A DNA stretch of 64,000 bases, taken from the NCBI GenBank assembly GCA_020353195.1, contig CP070691.1, positions 2,163,344 through 2,227,343 on the forward strand. Reading direction: 5' to 3'. Under the pieces are notes generated by a model. The model ran no database searches and was not told the origin of the DNA. It saw only the letters and a program-made list of their open reading frames with translations. Numbering within the stretch: position 1 is the first letter of the stretch; each line of letters begins with the position of its first letter. Positions 8,118 through 16,947 of the stretch are shown here, in pieces. Made by a program: the position numbers and the translations under genes. The stretch comes from Phycisphaerales bacterium (GTDB taxonomy: Bacteria; Planctomycetota; Phycisphaerae; UBA1845).

Positions 8118-8521
8118 GTCATCCGCATTGTATTCCCGAACTGTTGTTTAGCATACCCACCATCTGATTTTGCTGGTTGCCACGCCCTCGACACGCAATC
8201 CGGCCCTCGCTGCGATAGAACTGTAATTGCATTCTGAATAAGAGGTTAGGAGCCATTTCACCTGTGAGAATCCCACAGGGAGCCGTCCCGAGGCCGCTGC
8301 GGGCCATGACCCACGCGGCGGACCGGACCGTCCGCCCCGCCGTCCGCAACGAGCGGCTACCGCGGGCTTAGGGGAGAGCCCCGGGGCGTTCGGCGGACGC
8401 CGGCACGCCCCGGACGCGACAATCACTTCGCTCGCGTCCGCCTGGCCGGCGGGCGCAAGCCGGGGGAAAACGGTTTGCACGGCGCAGCGGCAGTGACTAG
8501 GTTCTCGGGGCGAGGGTCGTC
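8118..8521 (-). other. Divergent intergenic region upstream of the iron operon
   Basis: 404 bp between the iron operon (minus) and a methyltransferase gene (plus). The part at 8130-8260 is clearly richer in A and T than its surroundings and should hold the iron operon promoter. TATGCT and TACAAT occur there on the minus strand, but I cannot pair either with a good -35 box. I see no convincing Fur box or DtxR-type palindrome. The GC-rich part at 8280-8480 has no gene I can support. Confidence 0.4.
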
Positions 8522-9202
8522 ATGGGCCACGGCACGTGGATCGACATTTCGGAAGAGTACATCAACTGGCTGTGCTTCGCGAACGCGGGAATGCTGAGCC
8601 GGGGCAATCTGTATTGTTTCGACTACGTGATGCGCCGTTTGCCAACGGAGGACCCGGTGGTCGAGATCGGCTCCTTCATGGGTCTGTCAACCAATGTCCT
8701 GACGTTCTACATGCAACGGTACGGCCGGCGCAACCGCTTGATCACGTGTGACAAGTGGGTCTTCGAAGGGGCGGAGCCGGGCACGACGGTGGGCGACTCG
8801 TCGATCTCGCACGAGGCGTATCGTGCGTTCGCCCGCGAGACCTTCATTCGCAACGTTCGGTTCTTCAGCGGGAACCGCTTACCGCATACCGTGGAGATGC
8901 TCTCGGACGAGTTCTACAACGCATGGCGGTCCGGTCGCCGGGTGACCGACGTGTTCGGGCGGGAAGTGCAACTCGGCGGGCCGATCAGCTTCTGCTACAT
9001 CGACGGCAACCACAGCTACGAAGCCGCGAAGGCCGACTTCCAGAACACCGACGAAATGCTGGTGCGCGGGGGCTTCCTCCTGTTCGACGACTCCGCCGAC
9101 GGTTCGGAATGGGAGGTCTGCCGAGTCGTCCGGGAGATCAAGGCGGCCGGCCGACACGAAGTGGTGATCCGGAACCCGAACTACCTGTTCGTCAAGAAGT
9201 AG
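8522..9202 (+). CDS. Class I SAM-dependent methyltransferase (Methyltransf_24-like)
   Basis: 226 residues with a Rossmann methyltransferase core: the SAM-binding glycine strand VVEIGSFMGLST (about residues 45-56), an acidic residue at the end of the next strand (LITCDKW), and the typical block FCYIDGNHSYEAAKADF followed by GGFLLFDDSADGS. These fit the family that methylates small molecules or sugars, for example in cell-surface glycan clusters. The substrate is unknown. The ATG has a weak GAGGG upstream. The gene converges on the HldE-like gene, so the shared envelope theme is suggestive only. Confidence 0.75.
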   Translation: MGHGTWIDISEEYINWLCFANAGMLSRGNLYCFDYVMRRLPTEDPVVEIGSFMGLSTNVLTFYMQRYGRRNRLITCDKWVFEGAEPGTTVGDSSISHEAYRAFARETFIRNVRFFSGNRLPHTVEMLSDEFYNAWRSGRRVTDVFGREVQLGGPISFCYIDGNHSYEAAKADFQNTDEMLVRGGFLLFDDSADGSEWEVCRVVREIKAAGRHEVVIRNPNYLFVKK

Positions 9203-9249
9203 GCAGTCGGGCAACGGTGGCGGCCGGGTCTGATTGCCGCCCGCCAAAG

Positions 9250-9266
9250 GCGGTCCCTAGGACCGC
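9250..9266. terminator. Hairpin between two convergent genes
   Basis: GCGGTCC-CTA-GGACCGC forms a 7-bp stem with a 3-base loop between the convergent methyltransferase and HldE-like genes. There is no T-run on either side, so intrinsic termination is uncertain. It may simply block readthrough or act with Rho. Confidence 0.35.
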
Positions 9267-9291
9267 TCGGTCTCCAGCACTGGGGGGCTTG

Positions 9292-10896
9292 TTAAGGAAC
9301 GGAGGCGACGGTGGCCGGTTGCCTCGCGGGCGAGCCGATCGACTCCGCTTCCGTCCAGCGCGCGATCTGCTCGCGGAGCCCGGTTGGACGAATGGGGACG
9401 TTGCCCATCTGCGCGCTTTCGACTTCTGCCGCGAGGGCCCCCAACCAAGCGGATTGCATGAGGCTCAGTCCGGACGTAAGCCCCAGCGTGGCGACAGCGA
9501 GCAGCGCGTCGCCGGCGCCAAGCCGGTCCACGTGATGGCCACCGAGTAATGGAACGTGCTCGCTGAGCAGTCGGCCGGACCATTCCGGGCTCTTCGACTC
9601 CAAACTCCGGCGCTGAAAGGTGACCAGTCCCCGGTTGCCCAGTGTGACGATAAGATGCTTGGCCTGAGTGTCGCGCATCAACTCCCACGCTACGCTGGAG
9701 AGCCCGTGGTCGAAGTCATTCAGGACCGTTCGCAACTCACGCTCCGTGGGACATAACAGATCGATGTGTTGAAACTCCAGGAGGCGACCGCGCGACCCCG
9801 TGGCGTCCGCCGTCACGATGGTTTCACGTCGAGTGAACTCCGGGAGAATCTGCTGGAGCAAGCCGGTGGTGACCGTGCCGTAGCCGAAATCACACACGAT
9901 CAAGGCATCGATCTCATTCATGACATCCAGCATGACGCGGGCGGCGCGGCGCTCGGCCAGAGAATCGAGCGGTACCCGAGCCGCCTTGTCCACCTTCAGG
10001 AGCTTCGTGTGCTCCACGAGGTACCGCGTCTTCTCGACCAGGGCGGGGCGCGACGGAATCAAGTGGTGCTCGACACCCTTGCTGTCCAGGGCACGGGCGA
10101 CCCGGGCGGCAGTTTCGTCGGCCGACGTGGCGGCGAGCAGGAAAGGCCTGGCCCCCAGCGCCGCCAGGTGGCGGGCCACGATGGCCGCCCCGCCGACGAA
10201 CCGCTCCTCCCGCAGCTCCGCCAGCGACATCATCGGGGCTTCACCGGCGACATCGATGGTATCGCAGAAGACGTACCGGTCGACGACGATGTCGCCGACG
10301 ACCGCGACCCGCAACTCTCGGAAGCGATCCAGGGCGTCGAGCAGATTCTCGCGATTGACGTGGTGCCGCCGGCGGATCATCTCCAGCTTCTGGTTCTCAA
10401 GCTCGCGGTCGCTCGGCATGGCAGCGATCAGGCGCGTCGAGCTGAAGACAGTCTCGCCGCTGGAGAAGATCACCCGCCCTCCGTAAGCCTCGACAATTGC
10501 CCGCTCTCGTAAGAAGCCGGGATCGCTGGAGGTTTCGTACTCGGCCCCCTTGACGTAGATATGGGGGCGAAGAGCGTCGAGGACCGATTCGGCCGTGGGC
10601 GACGGATCGATGTACACGTAGTCCACCAGCTCGAGGACCGCCAGGTTCTCGGCCCGCAGCTCCTGAGGGATATATGGAGTCGCGGGCCCCTTGGAGATCG
10701 TGGCGTCGGCGGTGAGCGTGACGATCAACAGGTCTCCCTGCTGGCGGGCAAATTCCAGGTAGCGGACGTGCCCCGGATGCACGATGTCGAAACACCCGTG
10801 GCATTGCACGATCACCTTGGCGTTTCGCCGCGCCTCATCGGCCACTTCGAGCAGCGTGGACAGGCTGACGATCTTTCGCTGGTACCTGGGGGACAT
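9292..10896 (-). CDS. HldE-like bifunctional protein: nucleotidyltransferase then PfkB-type sugar kinase
   Basis: 534 residues. The N-terminal part (about 25-165) is a cytidylyltransferase-fold domain with HPGH (40-43) and the C-terminal FSSTRLI motif, like the adenylyltransferase half of HldE. The C-terminal part (about 195-525) is a ribokinase-fold kinase with GDIVVDRY, the Gly-rich VGGAAIVARHL and the catalytic DRLGAGDALL. HldE makes ADP-heptose for lipopolysaccharide core from heptose-7-phosphate. In the classic enzyme the kinase comes first; here the order is reversed, so the protein may be an independent fusion, and the exact sugar is not certain. The ATG at 10896 has GGGAG five bases upstream. 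Confidence 0.85.
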   Translation of the reverse strand: MSPRYQRKIVSLSTLLEVADEARRNAKVIVQCHGCFDIVHPGHVRYLEFARQQGDLLIVTLTADATISKGPATPYIPQELRAENLAVLELVDYVYIDPSPTAESVLDALRPHIYVKGAEYETSSDPGFLRERAIVEAYGGRVIFSSGETVFSSTRLIAAMPSDRELENQKLEMIRRRHHVNRENLLDALDRFRELRVAVVGDIVVDRYVFCDTIDVAGEAPMMSLAELREERFVGGAAIVARHLAALGARPFLLAATSADETAARVARALDSKGVEHHLIPSRPALVEKTRYLVEHTKLLKVDKAARVPLDSLAERRAARVMLDVMNEIDALIVCDFGYGTVTTGLLQQILPEFTRRETIVTADATGSRGRLLEFQHIDLLCPTERELRTVLNDFDHGLSSVAWELMRDTQAKHLIVTLGNRGLVTFQRRSLESKSPEWSGRLLSEHVPLLGGHHVDRLGAGDALLAVATLGLTSGLSLMQSAWLGALAAEVESAQMGNVPIRPTGLREQIARWTEAESIGSPARQPATVASVP

Positions 10897-11126
10897 CGGT
10901 TCTCCCATCACCTGTCCGCTCCGGCTTGACCGCACCCGTGCAACGGTTGCCCGCTGCGCACGCCGCTGTTCCGCCGGTTTGCCTGCTCACATCATCCGAC
11001 ACCGGAGACGCACGCCGGACCGGGTCGGCAAGCCCGCGGACCTGTGGTGGAAAGCGCTTTTCCCATAGTTATCGGTGTTTTCGGGCCCGAATATCCAAGC
11101 GGGGTCGGGGGGCGAGGGAGTTTCGG

Positions 11127-11155
11127 TTGCATTTGGCGATTATCGGACATACGCT
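11127..11155 (+). promoter_or_regulatory. Candidate promoter for lptF-lptG
   Basis: TTGCAT (11127-11132), 17 bp, TACGCT (11150-11155). It would give a leader of about 115 bases to the lptF ATG. The -10 is weak, but the -35 and spacing repeat those of other promoters in the window. The rest of the 379-bp divergent region 10897-11275 holds no gene I can support. Confidence 0.4.
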
Positions 11156-11275
11156 TTGGGGCTTGATATCGGCGCTGGCGCGGACCGATCACCCGGGTTC
11201 GGGTACCCTGGGGGCGGTTTTCTCCCGGGGGGTGGCGGAACGTACACCCGACCAGTCGAGGAAGTCGATCGAACC

Positions 11276-12916
11276 ATGCTCTGGACGTTGCAGTGGTACA
11301 TCTTCCGCGAGATGGGCAAGGCCTTCCTGCTTACCGCCGTCGCCCTGACCGGGCTGATCGGACTCGGTGGCGGTGTGATGAACATGCTTGAGGCAGAGCA
11401 GGTCACCGCTGACCAGTTACTGCGCATCATGACCATGGTACTTCCGGTGGCAGGGGCACTGACGCTTCCGGTGGCCGCCTTGTTCAGCGCTACGTTGACC
11501 TACGGGCGGCTGAGCGCGGACAACGAATGGGTGGCGTGCCGGGCCAGCGGAATCAACATTCATCATCTGTTCCTGCCTACGCTGGTGTTCAGCGTGGTTT
11601 CGGGGTTGGTGACATTCTTCTGCGTCAATTTCGTGATTCCTGGGATGATCGCGAATCTGGCCCGCCTGGTCAAAGCAGATGCCGTGCGCTTCGTGCAACA
11701 TCGCCTGCAGTCGCCCGAACGGTTGCCTCTGGGTGGGAATCGGTACTGGATCTACGCCGACCAGTCCGAAGCCGTCCAGGGGCGGACGATCGGCGAAGTC
11801 AAAACGCCGGATCGCCTGGCACTGTCCGCGGTCGCGTTCGTAGAGATGGCCAAGGGCAACTGGACACGGTACGGAACCGCCCAGAGGGTCGACATCCGGT
11901 TTGACATGGCCGCCCCGCGCCCGATGGTGGATGGGGAGATGTACGGGCTGAGTCTGTACGATCGCGGCAACCGGCAATGGACGCAGCCCGAGTACCTGGC
12001 CCTCGAGCCGTTTCCGGTCCCGCAGAGCATCCCCATGAAGCTCAAGTGGCGGAACCTGAGCGAACTGTCGAGGTTCCGCCGCCACCCCACAGAGATCCCC
12101 GACATCAAGGATCCTCTGAACACGGTAAGATCAGCCATCGCGCGCGCAGCGTACTACGACTCGATCGCAGAGGAGTGGCTGGGCACGGACGGAAGGCAAC
12201 TGCGGCTGGGAAACGACCGGGTTGCATACGAACTCTCGTCGGGCAACCTCCGACCGGACGCGGAGGACGGTCGCCCGCTCTTCGTTGACGGGGTAACCGT
12301 TCGCGAGGTGATTGACGGCGAGGTCCGGACGCTGCGATCCGGTAGGGGGACACTGGAGGTCCGGCCGGTACCGGACGGCGCCGGCGGAGAGGTGACATTG
12401 AGGTTGTATGAAGGGGTCGAGATTCCGGACCGGAAGGACCCCGGGCGCTCGATCAAGAAACAACGCGTGGACCTGGAGCCGTTCCCGCTTCCACAGGCGG
12501 CGATCGATCTGGCCGAGAGCTATTCAGACCGCTTCCTGCTCGCCGCGGACGCCGGCAGGGAGTTGCACCATGGCCCGCGCGTGCGGCAGCTTCAGGCAAA
12601 GCTTGTGGAGGAGTTTGCAGGGGCGCAGCGGAAGATCTTGGCCCTGATACACTCGCGGCTGGCGTTCAGCGCAAGCGTGCTCGTACTGGTCATCCTCGGT
12701 GCGGCGCTGGGCATCCTGTTTCGCGGCGCCCATGTGCTCGTGGCATTCGGGATCAGTTTCGTCCCGTCGCTTTTCGTGATCGCGACGGTCATCATGGGAC
12801 GGCAGCTGGCCAATAATCCCGGGACGACCGTCGTCGGCATCCTCGCGATGTGGGGCGGAATCGTCCTGGTCGGTGCGCTCGACACCGTGGTGCTGGCGAA
12901 ATTCGTGAGACGGTAG
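11276..12916 (+). CDS. lptF: LptF/LptG-family permease, long form
   Basis: 546 residues. The membrane helices of the family are visible at the N-terminus (helix 1 near 15-34; then VLPVAGALTLPVAALFSATLTYGRL; then LVFSVVSGLVTFFCVNFVIP) and at the C-terminus (LAFSASVLVLVILGAALGILFRG and two more). The conserved cytoplasmic loop with RLSADNEWVACRASGI matches the part that contacts the LptB ATPase. LptF and LptG pull lipopolysaccharide out of the inner membrane. The usual length is about 360 residues; the extra ~180 lie in the periplasmic beta-jellyroll between the helix groups. The ATG at 11276 fits the first helix. A longer open frame upstream is Gly/Pro-rich and not needed. Confidence 0.85.
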   Translation: MLWTLQWYIFREMGKAFLLTAVALTGLIGLGGGVMNMLEAEQVTADQLLRIMTMVLPVAGALTLPVAALFSATLTYGRLSADNEWVACRASGINIHHLFLPTLVFSVVSGLVTFFCVNFVIPGMIANLARLVKADAVRFVQHRLQSPERLPLGGNRYWIYADQSEAVQGRTIGEVKTPDRLALSAVAFVEMAKGNWTRYGTAQRVDIRFDMAAPRPMVDGEMYGLSLYDRGNRQWTQPEYLALEPFPVPQSIPMKLKWRNLSELSRFRRHPTEIPDIKDPLNTVRSAIARAAYYDSIAEEWLGTDGRQLRLGNDRVAYELSSGNLRPDAEDGRPLFVDGVTVREVIDGEVRTLRSGRGTLEVRPVPDGAGGEVTLRLYEGVEIPDRKDPGRSIKKQRVDLEPFPLPQAAIDLAESYSDRFLLAADAGRELHHGPRVRQLQAKLVEEFAGAQRKILALIHSRLAFSASVLVLVILGAALGILFRGAHVLVAFGISFVPSLFVIATVIMGRQLANNPGTTVVGILAMWGGIVLVGALDTVVLAKFVRR

Positions 12917-12923
12917 GGGCCGG

Positions 12924-14036
12924 GTGAGCATCATGGGAACGCTGGACCGATACATCATTCGATCCCTGGTGGTCAACTACCTGATTGCCCTGGCGGTGAT
13001 GATGAGTCTGTACATCGTGCTCGACCTGTTCTTCAACATGGACGAGTTCACGGAGGGCAGCCAATCCACCTTGGCGGTGTTCGGCGGGATCCTCAGCTAC
13101 TACGGCACAAACCTGTTCAAGTACTTCTCGCAGTTGTCGGGCGTGATCACCGTTGTGGCGGGCATGCTGACGCTGGGCCGCCTTCGGCGAACGAACGAGT
13201 TGACGGCCGTGCTGGCATCGGGCGTGAGCCTGTATCGGGTGGCTGTCCCGGTGATCGCATTCGGCATCGCCACGACGCTGCTGTGGTTCGTCGATATGGA
13301 GCTGATCATCCCGTCGATGGCCGACCGGCTCGCCCGGCGGCACGACGATCCGCGCGGCGAGCGGACCTACGCGGTGCGGTTCCTCAACGATCGCGACGGG
13401 GCGCTGCTGTCGGCCCAGCAGTTCCTGCCCTCAACGGGTCGCATGCGGCGGATGCTGGTGATGATCCGGGAGGAGACCGGAGCCGTACGCGAGGTCATCG
13501 AGGCGGAAGAGGCCCAGTGGGAACCGCAGGAAGGTCACCCCGCCGGCGGGCGCTGGAAACTGGAGCGGGCGACCCGCCGTCGCCAGGTGATGCGTGGCAC
13601 CGACACGATCGGCCCGCAGGAGCAAATGGAGGAAGAGCTGGTCCGTTACTATTCGAGCGACCTGACTCCTCGGGACATCCAGATGCGCCAGTCGTCGCAA
13701 TGGCTGCGGTTCCTCAGTTCGCGGCAACTGGGCGATCTGGCGGACCTGGGCCTGCCCGACGCACGGAACCTCGCCCGGATCAGGCACGAGCGGTTCACAA
13801 CGCCGGTGGTCAACGTGGTGATGCTCCTGCTGGGCATTCCGTTTCTGCTGAAGCGCATGCCCGGCAATCTCGTCGGCGACGCCGCGAAATGCCTGATCGT
13901 GTGCGGGTTGTGCTTCGTCGTGTCGGTCGTGGGGCGCAACCTGAGCCCCGCCACCCTGCCTGCGCTGCCGAGTTGGCTACCGATCATCATCTTCACGCCG
14001 TTGTCGGTCGTGCTGCTGGATCGAATCAAGACGTGA
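12924..14036 (+). CDS. lptG: LptF/LptG-family permease, second subunit
   Basis: 370 residues, the usual length. Three helices at each end flank a periplasmic domain. The conserved loop LGRLRRTNELTAVLASGVSLYRV and the late motif RFTTPVVNVVMLLLGIPFLL are typical. It follows lptF after 7 bp and makes the inner-membrane heterodimer that works with LptB to export lipopolysaccharide; lptB, lptC and lptA are not in the window. The start is GTG at 12924 or ATG at 12933. Which of the two genes is F and which is G is assigned by order only. Confidence 0.85.
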   Translation: MSIMGTLDRYIIRSLVVNYLIALAVMMSLYIVLDLFFNMDEFTEGSQSTLAVFGGILSYYGTNLFKYFSQLSGVITVVAGMLTLGRLRRTNELTAVLASGVSLYRVAVPVIAFGIATTLLWFVDMELIIPSMADRLARRHDDPRGERTYAVRFLNDRDGALLSAQQFLPSTGRMRRMLVMIREETGAVREVIEAEEAQWEPQEGHPAGGRWKLERATRRRQVMRGTDTIGPQEQMEEELVRYYSSDLTPRDIQMRQSSQWLRFLSSRQLGDLADLGLPDARNLARIRHERFTTPVVNVVMLLLGIPFLLKRMPGNLVGDAAKCLIVCGLCFVVSVVGRNLSPATLPALPSWLPIIIFTPLSVVLLDRIKT

Positions 14037-14119
14037 GCCCGTATCGGGTGCGCCCGCAAACGGATCGGCCCTTGTGTTACCGCGCTCACTCGTCCGCGTA
14101 TTCCATGGAGAATGGACCC

Positions 14120-15805
14120 ATGCGCAGCAGTGCTCAGCGAAAGATGGCGAGGGTGCCGAACGGCGCCCGCGTCGGCTTGGCGGCCGCGATCGTGCTCCTC
14201 GCGTACACGAATGCGCTGCCCGAAGACACGACCGGCCGGGAGAGCGGCAAACCGGGTGTCTGGATCCGCGTAAACCAGGTCGGCTATCTCCCCGATGATC
14301 CGAAGATCGCCGTTCTGTCCAGCGACAAACCGCTTGAGGGCTCCTTTTCCGTTGGAGACTTCACGGCAAACATCGGTCCCGATCAGGGGACCTGGGGGCC
14401 GTTCCGCCACAACTACCGCCTGGACTTCTCCCCGGTCAGGGCGCCCGCGACGTACCGGGTTCGATTCAGCGAGGTTGTATCCCTTCCTTTCACGGTCGGT
14501 GAAGGCGCCTACCGAGATGTCCCGGGGAATCTGCTGCGCTTCATGCAGCTTCAGCGGTGCGGTGACAACCCGGTGACGGGTGAGAAATGCCATCAGCACG
14601 ACGCGATCGATACGTCGACGGGCGAACGCGTCGATCTCGTGGGCGGCTGGCACGACGCCGGCGACCGGATCAAGCACATCATCACGACCTCGTACTGCGC
14701 GGGCGCCCTGCAACTGGCCGGCGCAACCGAGGAAGCCGAATACGGCGCGGCGTTTCTGCGCAAGGTCCATCCGAACGCGGACACCATTTACGTCCAGATC
14801 GGCGACGACCGTGACCACGCTCCGCCCGACGCCCTGTGGCACGAAGACAAGACCGACTACGGGTGGGGACCGGGCGGGCCCCGCCCCGCCTGGCCCGCGA
14901 CCGGAAGCCCCGAGGGGCCGACCCACAAGAACAAATCCTCGGGCCTGGCCAATCTCGCCGGCCGCACGAGCGCGGCCATGGTACTGGCGGGACAAGTCGC
15001 CAAGGCCCGGTCACTCTATCGTCTCGCTCGTGCCAAACCCGGGTGCGCCATGTCGGTACCCGTCAGGGCGCCGTACTACTACGGCGAGAGCACGTTCCAC
15101 GACGACCTGGAATGGGCCGCCACCGAACTGTACATCGCAACGAAGGAACCCGCTTATCTCGCGCAGGCCATCGAGCACGCTCGAAGCGCCGGCGACAGCC
15201 GATGGATGGGCAAGTCGCGCCATGGCCACTACGAGTTCTTCCCATACGTCAACCTCGCTCACTGGCGACTGTACCCCTACGCGGACGAGAAGACGCGCCG
15301 CGAGCTCGCCGCCTTCTACCGATCAGGCCTGGAGCGGGTCCGGCAGGTGGCGGTCAAAAACCCGTACCGTCTGGGCACGCCGCTGGTCTGGTGTTCCACG
15401 AACGACGTGATCGCCTTCGCCACGCAGGCTATCCTCTATGAGCGGATGACGGGCGACCGGCGATACCGAGCGCTGGCGACGGAAGCCCGAGACTGGATCT
15501 TCGGACGAAACCCCTGGGGCGTGTCCTTCGTCATCGGCGTTCCCGAAACGGGTGTGGCGGCCAGCCGCCCGCACCACCTCTTCCACAAACTCAGGAACCA
15601 CCTGCCCGTCGGCGGCCTGGTCGACGGGCCCGTGTACAAAGACATCAACGACAACCTGAAGTTCGCGCCGTTCGGCCAGGATCGCTTCGAAAGATTCCAG
15701 TCCGAGATCGGCGTCTATCACGACTGTTACCAGGACTTCTCCACGAATGAACCGATCATCGACGGCACGGTCTCGCTGTTGCTCCTGTTGAAGGTCTGGA
15801 CGTAG
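14120..15805 (+). CDS. Glycoside hydrolase family 9 (cellulase-type) with N-terminal Ig-like domain
   Basis: 561 residues from the ATG with GGAG nine bases upstream; an ATG at 14105 is the alternative. A signal peptide covers about residues 1-35. Residues 47-128 (VNQVGYLPDDPKIAV start) form the Ig-like domain found before many GH9 enzymes. The catalytic domain follows, with the base/nucleophile-water motif GGWHDAGDRIK (175-185; D179, D182) and the general-acid Glu near the end (STNEPIIDG, E544). These enzymes invert beta-1,4-glucan bonds in cellulose or related glucans. Secretion suggests use of external polysaccharide. No cellulose-binding domain or dockerin is attached. The 3' end overlaps the convergent amidohydrolase gene by 50 bp. 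Confidence 0.88.
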   Translation: MRSSAQRKMARVPNGARVGLAAAIVLLAYTNALPEDTTGRESGKPGVWIRVNQVGYLPDDPKIAVLSSDKPLEGSFSVGDFTANIGPDQGTWGPFRHNYRLDFSPVRAPATYRVRFSEVVSLPFTVGEGAYRDVPGNLLRFMQLQRCGDNPVTGEKCHQHDAIDTSTGERVDLVGGWHDAGDRIKHIITTSYCAGALQLAGATEEAEYGAAFLRKVHPNADTIYVQIGDDRDHAPPDALWHEDKTDYGWGPGGPRPAWPATGSPEGPTHKNKSSGLANLAGRTSAAMVLAGQVAKARSLYRLARAKPGCAMSVPVRAPYYYGESTFHDDLEWAATELYIATKEPAYLAQAIEHARSAGDSRWMGKSRHGHYEFFPYVNLAHWRLYPYADEKTRRELAAFYRSGLERVRQVAVKNPYRLGTPLVWCSTNDVIAFATQAILYERMTGDRRYRALATEARDWIFGRNPWGVSFVIGVPETGVAASRPHHLFHKLRNHLPVGGLVDGPVYKDINDNLKFAPFGQDRFERFQSEIGVYHDCYQDFSTNEPIIDGTVSLLLLLKVWT

Positions 15806-16913
15806 CGCTCCTGTCGGCGCTCCAGTCCGGCATGCGGAGCAGCGCGGCGGCGCGAGTGAAGACCTCGTCGGGCAGACCCAACGCTCGCTTGACGAGCATG
15901 TCGCGATCGATCCAGTTCTTCTCCCTGACGATCTCCCTGTACGCCCCGCCAAGGCGATCCCGAAACGCAAGCGGTAACGACGGGATGGGGAAATCACTGC
16001 CGTGCACGAGCTTGAACCAGAGCCCCGGCATGTCGAGGACCTTGCGAAGCCAGTGGGTCTTTGACGGTGAGGCCAGGGCCGAGATGTCCGCGTATAGCGG
16101 CGCGTCGGCAAACTCGCCCGTCAGGGCCGCCACCAACTGCCGGAAGTGCGTGCCAGGCGTGAACGGCCACACTACCGGCGTCGCCAGATGGGCCACAATG
16201 ACCGTGGGCATCGCGCCCTCACGCCGGAGCCGGCGCAACGTGTCGAACATGACCGCCGGGTCGGCCGCCTTCCGGTTGTGGGTGCCCAGCGTGTATTCCG
16301 GACCGTAATGCACCAACAGCGGCATCCGCAACTCGGCGCACCGCCGCAGAAACGCCACCGTGCGCGGATCGCCGGCATCGATGTTGTGCACCGGCGGCAG
16401 CCACTTGATGAGAACGGCCCCCGCCTCGGCCACTTCGCCCAGAAGCGCGACCGCATCTTTGCCGTTGTGCCGGCGATACGGATGCACCGAAGCGCCAAAC
16501 AGGAACCGGTCGGAGTGCCGCCGGCACAACGCGTGCACGAACCCGTTGGCCACGTACATGTCGGTCCGCAAGCCCCCTGGTCCGTCGACGGGGCCGCACG
16601 CGTAACCGGCGTCATCATGCACCTCGTCAAACGCCAACAAGACCACCCGATCGACGCGCCGAAACGTCGCCAGATGACGCATCTGAAGCTCCTCGAACCG
16701 CGCATCCAGTTCGTCGCCGCTGATGTTGCGTCCACCAAAGAAATACAACCGCGCCATCCGCGAGAGCAGACGCTTCATCTGGCGCTTCGAGGCATACGAC
16801 GCGTACGGCCGGCACGACTCCCGCTCGTAAGCGAATGGAGACGCCTCGGCCCATCGGCGCTGTGTCAGTGAGAAGTGGCAGTGGATGTCGATCGTCAGAG
16901 GATCGGCGCTCAT
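15756..16913 (-). CDS. Amidohydrolase-family (Amidohydro_2-type) metal-dependent hydrolase
   Basis: 385 residues from the ATG at 16913. The TIM-barrel metal site is readable: H-x-H at the first strand (DIHCHFS, H11 and H13), further histidines in LLVHYGPEY and VIVAHLATP, and the late Asp in LVHGSDFPIP. These match the family containing decarboxylases and lactonases. The substrate is not evident. A longer open frame upstream runs into nadC and is not needed. It follows nadC after 34 bp on the same strand, so co-transcription is likely. The last 17 codons overlap the end of the GH9 gene on the other strand. Confidence 0.8.
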   Translation of the reverse strand: MSADPLTIDIHCHFSLTQRRWAEASPFAYERESCRPYASYASKRQMKRLLSRMARLYFFGGRNISGDELDARFEELQMRHLATFRRVDRVVLLAFDEVHDDAGYACGPVDGPGGLRTDMYVANGFVHALCRRHSDRFLFGASVHPYRRHNGKDAVALLGEVAEAGAVLIKWLPPVHNIDAGDPRTVAFLRRCAELRMPLLVHYGPEYTLGTHNRKAADPAVMFDTLRRLRREGAMPTVIVAHLATPVVWPFTPGTHFRQLVAALTGEFADAPLYADISALASPSKTHWLRKVLDMPGLWFKLVHGSDFPIPSLPLAFRDRLGGAYREIVREKNWIDRDMLVKRALGLPDEVFTRAAALLRMPDWSADRSATSRPSTGATARPCRR

Positions 16914-16947
16914 GAGCGTCGGATGATCGGGCGCCCCGGATGAAAAA

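Noticed and set aside
13283-14119. Upstream extension of the GH9 frame over lptG
   Set aside because: Shadow of lptG; a signal peptide and ribosome site support the start at 14120.
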